From Heliocidaris tuberculata (Eukaryota; Echinodermata; Echinoidea; Camarodonta; Echinometridae): a stretch of 64,000 bases of DNA. The position numbers and the translations under genes are program-made. The notes beneath the pieces were generated by a model that saw nothing but the letters and a program-made list of their open reading frames with translations, was not told where the DNA came from and did not search any database. The stretch covers positions 15,915,468-15,979,467 of the forward strand of contig CM046847.1 of NCBI GenBank assembly GCA_025618425.1. The letters run 5' to 3'. Shown here piece by piece: positions 56,185 to 64,000 of the stretch. The first letter of the stretch is position 1; every line of letters begins with the position of its first letter.

Positions 56185-56708
56185 CTTTACCCCTACCTTG
56201 CTCCCTTCGGCACTTAATTACTTTCCAACGCTACTAGATGTCAAGCTTTCAGATGAACTTTACCCCTACCTTGCTCGTTTGGCACTTAATTACTTTCCTA
56301 CGCGAATAGATGATAAGCTGCAGATACTACGATGGTGTAGAGGAGATCCATTTCAACATTTTGCTGCTGTTTTGCGATTTCATCCGATCAGTAAAGAGTG
56401 CACAAGTTGCATTATAAGATTGCAAACTGAATCCAGGACTAGTGAAAGATTGTCAGAGCTTTCAAAGAGGCTTTCAGATGAACTTTACCCCTACCTTGCA
56501 CCTTTCGGCACTTACTTACTTTCCAACGCTAATAGATGACAAGCTGCAGATACTACCATGGTTGCACAGGAGATCCATTTCAACATTTTGCTGCCATTTG
56601 TGATCTCATCCGATCAGTTAAGGAGTGCGCATGTCGCATTAGAGGATTGCAAACCGAATCCAGGCCTAGTAAAACATTGTCAAAGCTTTCAAAGGGGCTT
56701 TCAGACGA

Positions 56709-56820
56709 ATTTTAAACTTTTCACCTATTCGAGTTGGAACGTGATTAAAATCGCCAAAGGGTGCAAACCCTTTGGCGGTTTTAATCACGTTCCAACTCGA
56801 ATAGGTGAAAAGTTTAAAAT
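56709..56820. repeat. Near-perfect 54-bp-arm palindrome with GCAA loop
   Basis: Arms 56,709-56,762 and 56,767-56,820 are reverse complements at 53 of 54 positions. The single mismatch would be a G-U pair in the transcript of one strand, and the spacer is GCAA, a GNRA-type tetraloop. It replaces roughly the second half of one 225-bp unit. Confidence 0.93.
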
Positions 56821-56826
56821 ACGAGC

Positions 56827-57537
56827 ATGGTGTATAAGGGATTAATTAAGTCCAATAGTTTTGCTGCTGTTTTGCGATTTCATCCGATCAGTAAAGAGTG
56901 CGCAAGTTGCATTATAAGATTGCAAACCGAATCCAGTACTAGTAAAACATTGTCAGAGCTTTCAAAGAGGCTCTCAGATGAACTTTACCCCTACCTTGCT
57001 TGTTTGGCACTTAATTACTTTCGAACGCTAATTGATGTCAAGCTTTCAGATGAACTTTATCCCTACCTTGCTCGTTTGGCACTTAATTACTTTCCTACGC
57101 GAATAGATGACAAGATGCAGATACTACGATGGTGTAGAAGAGATCCATTTCAACATTTTGCTGCTCTTTTGCGATTTCATCCGATCAGTAAAGAGTGCAC
57201 AAGTTGCATTATAAGATTGCAAACCGAATTCAGGACTAGTAAACCATTATCAGAGCTTTCAAAGAGGCTTTCAGATGAACTTTACCCCTACCTTGCTTGT
57301 TTGGCACTTAATTACTTTCCAACGCGAATAGATGACAAGCTGCAGATACTACGATGGTGTAGAGGAGATCCATTTCAACATTTTGCTGCTGTTTTGCGAT
57401 TTCATCCGATCAGTAAAGAGTGCACAAGTTGCATTATAAGATTGCAAACTGAATCCAGGACTAGTAAAAGATTGTCAGAGCTTTCAAAGAGGCTTTCAGA
57501 TGAACTTTACCCCTACCTTGCACCTTTCGGCACTTAA
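56827..57537 (+). pseudogene. Open frame of three 75-residue repeats, unknown family
   Basis: The longest open stretch in the array (236 codons). It contains about three repeats with substitutions but no stop. Each repeat is rich in Leu, Arg and Ser with conserved Cys (KECTSCII) and aromatic residues (LYPYL, NYFP, FQHF), suggesting a small alpha-helical unit. Ending in GDPFQHFAA after a predicted helix is faintly like the end of a death-fold (CARD-type) module, but 75 residues lack the middle helices, so I do not assign it. No signal peptide or promoter is visible, and the start Met is arbitrary, since the frame begins just after the palindrome. It could be repeated exons of a broken gene or a satellite derived from one. 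Confidence 0.4.
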
Positions 57538-58253
57538 TTACTTTCCAACGCTAATAGATGACAAGCTGCAGATACTACCATGGTTGCACAGGAGATCCAT
57601 TTCAACATTTTGCTGCCATTTGTGATCTCATCCGATCAGTTAAGGAGTGTGCATGTCGCATTAGAGGATTGCAAACCGAATCCAGTACTAGTAAAACATT
57701 GTCAGAGCTTTCAAAGAGGCTCTCAGATGAACTTTACCCCTACCTTGCTTGTTTGGCACTTAATTACTTTCCAACGCTAATTGATGTCAAGCTTTCAGAT
57801 GAACTTTACCCCTACCTTGCTCGTTTGGCACTTAATTATAAAATGGCACTTAATTACAAATTAATTCTATGTATATATGTTTATATTCACTGCCTTGAAC
57901 TTGGATAAAGTCATGATTAAACAACAACTACGCGAATAGATGACAAGATGCAGATACTACGATGGTGTAGAGGAGATCCATTTCAACATTTTGCTGCTGT
58001 TTTGCGATTTCATCCGATCAGTAAAGAGTGCAGAAGTTGCATTATAAGATTGCAAACCGAATCCAGGACTAGTAAAAGATTGTCAGAGCTTTCAAAGAGG
58101 CTTTCAGATGAACTTTACCCCTACCTTGCACCTTTCGGCACTTAATTACTTTCCAACGCAAATAGATGACAAGCTGCAGATACTACGATGGAGTAGAGGA
58201 GATCCATTTCAACATTTTGCTGCTGTTTTGCGATTTCATCCTATCAGTAATAT

Positions 58254-58446
58254 TGCGGGCCGACAGTCCACCATCAGCCCCAACACTACTCATAGCTCAG
58301 CAAGTAATCAGATGATGACCATGATGAACAGATTTAAGTCGATTTTTTGATATAAGAGGAACAGAGTTTATTTCTAGCCGTAAGACGCCATTTTCAACAA
58401 CGAAAAAAAAAACAAAATCACGTGTCACATTTGCATATTCATGACA
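58254..58446 (-). repeat. Probable 3' LTR of the Gypsy element (193 bp)
   Basis: Read on the minus strand, a purine-rich tract (GTGGGGGAGATT) at about 58,447-58,459 is followed by TGTCATGAATATGC and the sequence ends GGCCCGCA at 58,254, giving the expected TG...CA ends. An AATAAA lies inside (complement TTTATT at 58,367-58,372). The right-hand 5' LTR is outside the window, so the boundary is inferred, not proven. Confidence 0.5.
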
Positions 58447-60209
58447 AATCTCCCCCACAGGAGAAAGTTTTGCCTATCTAAGAGTGTCAATACTTTCTAA
58501 CAAACAAGAAATGAATATGTTTTCAATGCCTCCTTCAAGGAACCTTCAGATTACAAACGATTCTTTAAAGTTTAAAGGAAATGCAACAGCTAAATTGCAA
58601 AGTTTCAACAGATATAAGAACACATGTACAATCCATGAATGCTTCGAGATTATACTTAGTTTACAGTCACTGCAATATCTAAAGATCATAACTTCATCGA
58701 TCGTAACATCTACAAACTAGTGAAAAACAAAAAGAAAACGACAATGAATCGATTACACTAGACGTACGAACGACTGAACGCTATCGTGATCATATAAGGA
58801 TATATAAATATTCATAAGTACAGTGATGTCTGCGACTCATGCGCAGTGTGTGCGAAGGCACGTGTATGTAAAATTAAGCACTGAATATGTATAGAACGAA
58901 CGAAAACGGCACGCGCCAAGGTCGCGTTGCTATGCAACGACCTCAGGAATGTGGAGAGCTCATTATTATGTCTATCGTAAGCTAAAAATAAGTCAATGTG
59001 TTACAAATGCACATGAAACAAGCATTTACAGGTGGTTTTTAAAAAGTTTCAAATATGAAATTGAGTAGAAAACGTCTCTGTTGTTTCTCTAATATACTGA
59101 GTACATATAGTCGTACAAAATGTGATATTTACAGCACATTTTAGTTACAAAACAGTGTCAAAGTACTGCATTGAATCTTGCACATATTAAAACTGTATAA
59201 CGAGGTTAAAGGTACAGAAAGATGCATGTATTGGCAATGCATCAAATATAGGTAACAGTATAATTACACATCATGCATAATGCTTAAAGTATAATTCTTT
59301 CACTGAACTATGTATGTACATTTATACCATGTAGAAATAATATGAAACAAAAATTAACTTCTTTGCACAAACAAAACTTTTAACAGGTCAACTGGTGAAA
59401 CATGAATTTGTATACACAAAATCTTTTACTGTCTGTAGCTTTACCGTTCACATAAACTAAACAGAATAATACTTTGAATATCACATGTCATGAGTCAGTC
59501 TTTCCCATGCAATATTTTTTCTCCTAGCATTCAACTCTGAATTAACACAGTAAAGCTACGTAACAAAATTAACAAACATAGTAATGAGTAACATATAATA
59601 ATTTTCTTTTGTTAACACCTTTTCCATCTGGTTTCAACTCGATGTTAACTGATTTCAATTCAATGTTAACTGATATTTTTGTATCAGTATGACGATATGA
59701 AATAAAAAAAACGATTTTCTATTTATATCACAATTCCAGTATAAAATCTTGTGTATCCAACGAACTGCATGAATAATCTCCTGGTATTTTCATGTTATGA
59801 TAATTCTGACATAACTTCTTTTTGACTTTTACAAAAAGCGCTGTCTTAAATTTCCACATTAATACATGCTGCAATGTTTTGTACATATAGGTATAAACAA
59901 ATTATGCTTGACTTCATGCATAGTCTTACAAATCATTATTACATGAATATGGAATTTTGGGGTATACAATACATGTAAATCACAAGAATGAAAGATACAT
60001 TTATAAATTGCGCGTAATGTCCAATACTGAAATGTTCAGTTATCCAGTGTCCATTTCACTATGTTCATGTGTCCATGGTAGTCCACTCATGAAACGAATG
60101 TCCAGTATCTTCATGCAAATTTGTAATTCACATGTTAAGTGTTCACAAATGTTTGTCATATTTCTCAATGTTCATCACGTTTTCAGTTTTCACAGGTCCA
60201 TTCATATTC
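58447..60209 (-). other. Long 3' non-coding region of the Gypsy element
   Basis: About 1.76 kb between the pol stop and the putative LTR. AT-rich, with no coding frame longer than about 100 codons on the element strand and no env-like or membrane segment. It may be a genuine long 3' UTR, or contain a decayed ORF or inserted repeat. Confidence 0.5.
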
Positions 60210-63200
60210 CTAAGCTCTGGAAAGTGTATCAGCAATTATATTATCCTTTCCTTTGATATGAGTCACTTTCAGTCCATATGGCTGTAGAATCAAACTCCAT
60301 CGAAAAAGTCTCTGGTTTCTGGTCCGGAATCGCTCAAGGAAAGTCAAGGGATTGTGGTCTGTATATACAGTTACTTCAGACGAGTTGCTCAGATACACCT
60401 CAAAGTGTTGAACTGCTAACACCAGACCTAAACACTCTTTCTCTATGGTAGAATACCTTCGCTGATGAATGTTCAGTTTCTTTGAGAAGTAGCTGATGGG
60501 TTTCAGGAGTCCAGATTTGTCCTTTTGTAAGAGTACAGCTCCAACTCCTGTATCACTGGCATCCACAGCGAGCTGGAAAGGTTTTTCAAAGTTTGGTGCT
60601 TCCAGCACAGGATCCGACATCAGCACAGCCTTCAATTTCTGGAAAGCTGTCTCACAAGCTCCTGACCAGTCAAATTTGACCCCCTTCTTGAGAAGGTCAG
60701 TCAGCGGGGCAACCACTTCACTGAAGTTCGGGACGAACTTGCGGTAAAAACCACACATTCCAAGAAATCGGAGAAGTTCTCTCTTGGAGGAGGGGCAGGG
60801 AAAATCCACGATAGCCTGGACTTTGGCGCTTCGTGGGGCAACACGACCTTGACCTATTTCATGACCTAAATAGGTCACAGATGCTTTGGCAAATTCGCAT
60901 TTTGCCAAGTTCACAACCAGTCCTGACTTGGAAAGCCTTCTAAACAAATCTCTGAGATGAGCCAAATGCTCCTTCCAACTATTGCTATATACCAAGACAT
61001 CGTCAAGATACACTACACAATTTCCATGCCCTGAAATCACACTATTCATCATCCTCTGAAAAGTCGCAGGGGCATTCTTCATGCCGAATGGCATGACCCG
61101 ACACTGGAAGAGACCTTGTGGCGTCACAAATGCTGAGATTTCCTTGGTTTCCTCAGATAATGGCACCTGCCAATAACCCTTCATTAGATCTATCTTGCTT
61201 ACATAGGCAGCTTTTCCAACCTGGTCTATACAATCCTCTATACGGGGGAGAGGAAAAGAATCTGTCTTCGTAACAGCATTAACCTTGCGGAAATCAATAC
61301 AGAATCTTTGGGAACCATCTGGTTTTGGAACCAGAACTATAGGTGAACTCCAACTACTATTGCTTTGTTCTATGATACCATGTTCAAGCATGTATTCTAC
61401 TTCTTTGTTCACTACAGTTTTCTTGTCAGGATGTAGTCTGTATGGGTGTTGTTTTATGGGTTCACTTTCACCTACATCAACCTTGTGTACAGTGTTTGTT
61501 GCACAACCTAATTTGTCACTACACACCTGTGGAAATTCTTGCAAGATTTCTATTACATCCTGCCTCTCTGACTCTGGCAAATGACTAAGCAATATCTCGG
61601 GATTAGACATTACCTTTGAATTATCTAGCCTGGGAATCATCCCTGATTTGAAATCTATTTCAGGTGGACTTTCTGCATCACCAAGTACATCATCATGTAC
61701 ATGCACAGCAGCAACACCTGAGGAGTCATTAATGCTCCTAGCACCTGAATCTGCACCTTTTGCATCAGTGTGCACATCACTGACTGACATCTCATCATTA
61801 CGCTGATAATACCTTTTCAGCATATTGACATGACAAACTCTCTTTGTCTTTCTCCTATCAGGAGTACTCACAACATAAGTCTCCTTCCCAAGACTCTTCT
61901 CAATCAAGTAAGGACCACTAAATCGTGCCTTCAGTGGGTCTCCTGGAATCGGAAGTAACACGAGAACCTTGTCACCCTGCTCAAATGAGCGAGACTCTGC
62001 CTTCAGATCAGAACGAGCTTTCATCACACCCTGGGATGATTTCAAATGCTCACATGCCAGTTCGCATGCCCTTGACAGTCTTTCTCTAAATTTAGAGACA
62101 TAGTCCAACACATTATCACCTTCCTCTTCCATTTCAGACAAGAGCTGTTCTTTGACTACCTTCAAGGGGCCTCTCGGTTCATGACCAAAGACAAGTTCGA
62201 ACGGGGTGAATCCTGTGGATTCATTTGGGGTATCTCTAGATGCAAACAAGAGAAAAGGGATGCCCTTGTCCCACTCTCCTGGATTCTCTTGACAATAAGA
62301 CTTGATCATTGTCTTCAATGTCTGATGATATCTTTCAAGGGCCCCCTGGGACTGGGGATGATACGCAGATGAGTTGATCTGCTTGATTCCAAGTTGATAC
62401 ATCACTTCCTGGAACACAGTGGACGTAAAATTTGAACCCTGATCTGACTGAATCTCTTTTGGGAGACCGTACCTTGTGAAAAAGATCAAAAGGGCATCAA
62501 TCACTGTCCTTGCCTTTATGTTCCTCAGTGGAACCGCCTCAGGAAAACGAGTCGTTGTGTCCATGATAGTTAGTAAGTACTGAAAACCGGTCTTGGTCTT
62601 AGGCAAAGGGCCTACACAGTCTATCAGCACACGACTGAATGGTTCTTGACTCACTGGAATGGGAATAAGGGGTGCTGGCTTGATGCGATGCTGCGGCTTC
62701 CCCACTACTTGACAGGTATGACAGGACTTACAATACTCAGCCACATCTTGTCTGAGCCTTGGCCAATAGAAATGAGCCAAAATCCTGACTACAGTCTTTC
62801 TCACACCCAAATGACCTGCCATAGGAATGTCATGTGCCAACCGTAGGATTTCCTTCCTATATCCTGGAGGAACTACAACTTGATGGACTGCTGTCCAATC
62901 TTCATCTGGGGGTCGCCCAGAAGGGGTCCATTTACGCATCAATACACCAGACTTTGTGTAGAAACACTGTGACATGTTTTGTGCTTCTTCAGCCGTCACT
63001 GCAATATCACGCAACCTGCTCAAATCATCAGCGTCTCCTTGAGCCTTAATCAAGGCAGGCTGACTGAATACTGTCTCACCCTGAACTGAAACATCAAGAC
63101 TCTCATTCAACTCTTTGAAGAAAGTATCTTCCAAACTAACTTCATCGTCAACTACATTCTCACTCTCTTTCACTTTTTCTTTCATTGCCTGTGCTCTTGT

Positions 63201-64000
63201 TACTGCACACGAAGGGAAGATTCCCGGAATTTCTTCTTCCAATTTCTCAGTTTCTGAATTCACAACTGGACAAACACTCACAATGGGGGAAGGCAATACC
63301 TTACCTCCTGCCAAATCATTCCCAAGCAAGAGCGATATTCCTTGCATCGGCAACTCAGCTACTACTCCAACAATTGCTGAACCAGAAACTAACTGACAGC
63401 TCAACTCAATATTGTACAATGGAACAGGCTTATAACCTCCATTTACATCCTTAATGAGAATGCTTCGACCAGTGAAATTCTTCTTGTCCAAGGATGCCTC
63501 ATTTGCAACCAGCAATGTTTGCGTTGCACCAGTATCCCTCAGAATCACAACAGGCAACTCCTTGTCATCATCACTGAATTTGACAGTACCACAAGAAACA
63601 AAGTCCTTATATCGTTCATCAATCTCATCTTGATCAACAACTGTCATGCTACCATGCGGTTTCTTCTCCACACCACTATGCACTATGGGATTACGCATTG
63701 AAGCCGGCGCAGTGCACGCAAGTCCAGTTGGCTGTGTTGATTTTTGTGTTTGTGTTTTCTCTTTTGCTTTCAATTTTTCGCATTGTGTCTTTAAATGGCC
63801 CTCTTTCTTGCAATAAAAGCAAATCTTCTTTCCTTCAGATTCACCACCACCACCACCACTGGGATTTGTTTTGCTACTTGGCTTTGATGACTTAGATTTG
63901 TCAGCATCATGTGGTGTTTGATTTTGTTTCCAACTGGAATTATCTTTCTGACTTGTAGGATTCCTACGCTTGTTTTGAGGTGACCTACTCCCTCTATGGG
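60210..64000 (-). CDS. Gypsy retrotransposon gag-pol, Gmr1-like domain order (partial at window edge)
   Basis: A single open minus-strand frame from the right edge to a TAG at 60,210; the 5' part lies outside. Order as read: basic linker, nucleocapsid knuckle CFYCKKEGHLKTQC (CX2CX4HX4C, about 63,775-63,815), then, numbering from codon 63,773, retropepsin with DTGA at 80-83. Integrase follows with the HHCC finger (H314, H321, C351, C354), catalytic D385, D444 and E480 (35 residues between the last two) and a GPY-type module near 619. RT comes next with D862 (KIDLMKGYWQ) and YLDD at 922-925. RNase H has D1071, E1111, D1139 and D1182. Integrase before RT is the Ty1/copia order, yet all domains are Ty3/Gypsy in sequence. 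This is the arrangement described for deuterostome Gmr1-like elements. All catalytic residues are intact, so the copy is recent and possibly active. Confidence 0.95.
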   Translation of the reverse strand, partial: HRGSRSPQNKRRNPTSQKDNSSWKQNQTPHDADKSKSSKPSSKTNPSGGGGGESEGKKICFYCKKEGHLKTQCEKLKAKEKTQTQKSTQPTGLACTAPASMRNPIVHSGVEKKPHGSMTVVDQDEIDERYKDFVSCGTVKFSDDDKELPVVILRDTGATQTLLVANEASLDKKNFTGRSILIKDVNGGYKPVPLYNIELSCQLVSGSAIVGVVAELPMQGISLLLGNDLAGGKVLPSPIVSVCPVVNSETEKLEEEIPGIFPSCAVTRAQAMKEKVKESENVVDDEVSLEDTFFKELNESLDVSVQGETVFSQPALIKAQGDADDLSRLRDIAVTAEEAQNMSQCFYTKSGVLMRKWTPSGRPPDEDWTAVHQVVVPPGYRKEILRLAHDIPMAGHLGVRKTVVRILAHFYWPRLRQDVAEYCKSCHTCQVVGKPQHRIKPAPLIPIPVSQEPFSRVLIDCVGPLPKTKTGFQYLLTIMDTTTRFPEAVPLRNIKARTVIDALLIFFTRYGLPKEIQSDQGSNFTSTVFQEVMYQLGIKQINSSAYHPQSQGALERYHQTLKTMIKSYCQENPGEWDKGIPFLLFASRDTPNESTGFTPFELVFGHEPRGPLKVVKEQLLSEMEEEGDNVLDYVSKFRERLSRACELACEHLKSSQGVMKARSDLKAESRSFEQGDKVLVLLPIPGDPLKARFSGPYLIEKSLGKETYVVSTPDRRKTKRVCHVNMLKRYYQRNDEMSVSDVHTDAKGADSGARSINDSSGVAAVHVHDDVLGDAESPPEIDFKSGMIPRLDNSKVMSNPEILLSHLPESERQDVIEILQEFPQVCSDKLGCATNTVHKVDVGESEPIKQHPYRLHPDKKTVVNKEVEYMLEHGIIEQSNSSWSSPIVLVPKPDGSQRFCIDFRKVNAVTKTDSFPLPRIEDCIDQVGKAAYVSKIDLMKGYWQVPLSEETKEISAFVTPQGLFQCRVMPFGMKNAPATFQRMMNSVISGHGNCVVYLDDVLVYSNSWKEHLAHLRDLFRRLSKSGLVVNLAKCEFAKASVTYLGHEIGQGRVAPRSAKVQAIVDFPCPSSKRELLRFLGMCGFYRKFVPNFSEVVAPLTDLLKKGVKFDWSGACETAFQKLKAVLMSDPVLEAPNFEKPFQLAVDASDTGVGAVLLQKDKSGLLKPISYFSKKLNIHQRRYSTIEKECLGLVLAVQHFEVYLSNSSEVTVYTDHNPLTFLERFRTRNQRLFRWSLILQPYGLKVTHIKGKDNIIADTLSRA

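Larger units (their letters stand above)
56181..58250 (+). repeat. 225-bp tandem array encoding a 75-residue repeat
   Basis: About seven full or partial units of 225-228 bp (TTTCAACATTTTGCTG at 56,350; 56,578; 57,148; 57,374; 57,600; 57,978; 58,209). 225 bp is exactly 75 codons and the frame stays open across adjacent units. Signature: SDELYPYLA, then ALNYFPTRIDDKLQILRWCR, GDPFQHFAAVL, ISKECTSCIIRLQTE, SKRLSELSKRL. A 66-bp sub-duplication (ELYPYLA...IDVKLSDELYPYLA) occurs in places. A 112-bp palindrome and a 100-bp AT-rich insertion break it. The array ends abruptly at the LTR at 58,254. Confidence 0.85.

Noticed and set aside
59957..60256. 99-codon plus-strand frame overlapping the end of pol
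   Set aside because: It overlaps the strongly supported pol C-terminus on the other strand and has no motif; not an env or host gene.

Overview
This is eukaryotic, intron-containing, AT-rich DNA dominated by transposable elements. It is most likely from a marine invertebrate deuterostome, and I lean towards an echinoderm such as a sea urchin. The reasons are a Gypsy element with the integrase-before-RT order described for the deuterostome Gmr1-like group, a melatonin-receptor-like GPCR, PIF/Harbinger and TTAA elements, tRNA-derived SINEs and very many short inverted-repeat elements. The species cannot be fixed from sequence alone. There are no rRNA or tRNA genes and no bacterial-style operons.

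Layout. 0.3-2.3 kb: a truncated CR1/Jockey-type LINE (A) split by a TTAA-flanked foldback element. 2.9-10.1 kb: an L1/Tx1-type LINE (B) invaded by a TA-flanked MITE, by a TIR element that itself holds a palindrome, a piggyBac-like MITE and a RecQ-helicase fragment, and by a tRNA-derived SINE. 12.9-16.8 kb: a younger L1/Tx1-type LINE (C), nearly whole but with two frameshifts. 17.47-33.50 kb: two exons of a class A GPCR whose splice phases match across a 15.2-kb intron. That intron is filled by a nest of inverted-repeat elements bracketed by one pair of inverted arms at 17.9 and 32.4 kb. 34.1-41.8 kb: a CR1/Jockey-type LINE (D) interrupted by a PIF/Harbinger transposon with a decayed transposase and by a second LINE (E).

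42.0-56.2 kb is a satellite array of about 33 monomers of about 440 bp with higher-order organisation. It joins directly, at a 4-bp microhomology, to a second tandem array (56.2-58.25 kb) whose 225-bp unit is an exact multiple of three and stays open for 75 residues per repeat. 58.25-64 kb is a minus-strand Gypsy retrotransposon: a probable 193-bp LTR, a long 3' noncoding region, and a gag-pol frame (nucleocapsid knuckle, protease, integrase, RT, RNase H) that is open to the right edge.

The only host gene I can support is the GPCR. Several transposon insertions can be read to the base because removing the element plus one target-site copy restores the interrupted frame (TTAA at 949/1537, TA at 3177/3421, TAA at 34,576/37,282). 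The parts most worth following are the satellite with its higher-order structure and a stem whose two arms change together, the unrecognised 75-residue coding repeat, the 54-bp-arm palindrome inside it, and the nested inverted-repeat complex in the GPCR intron.
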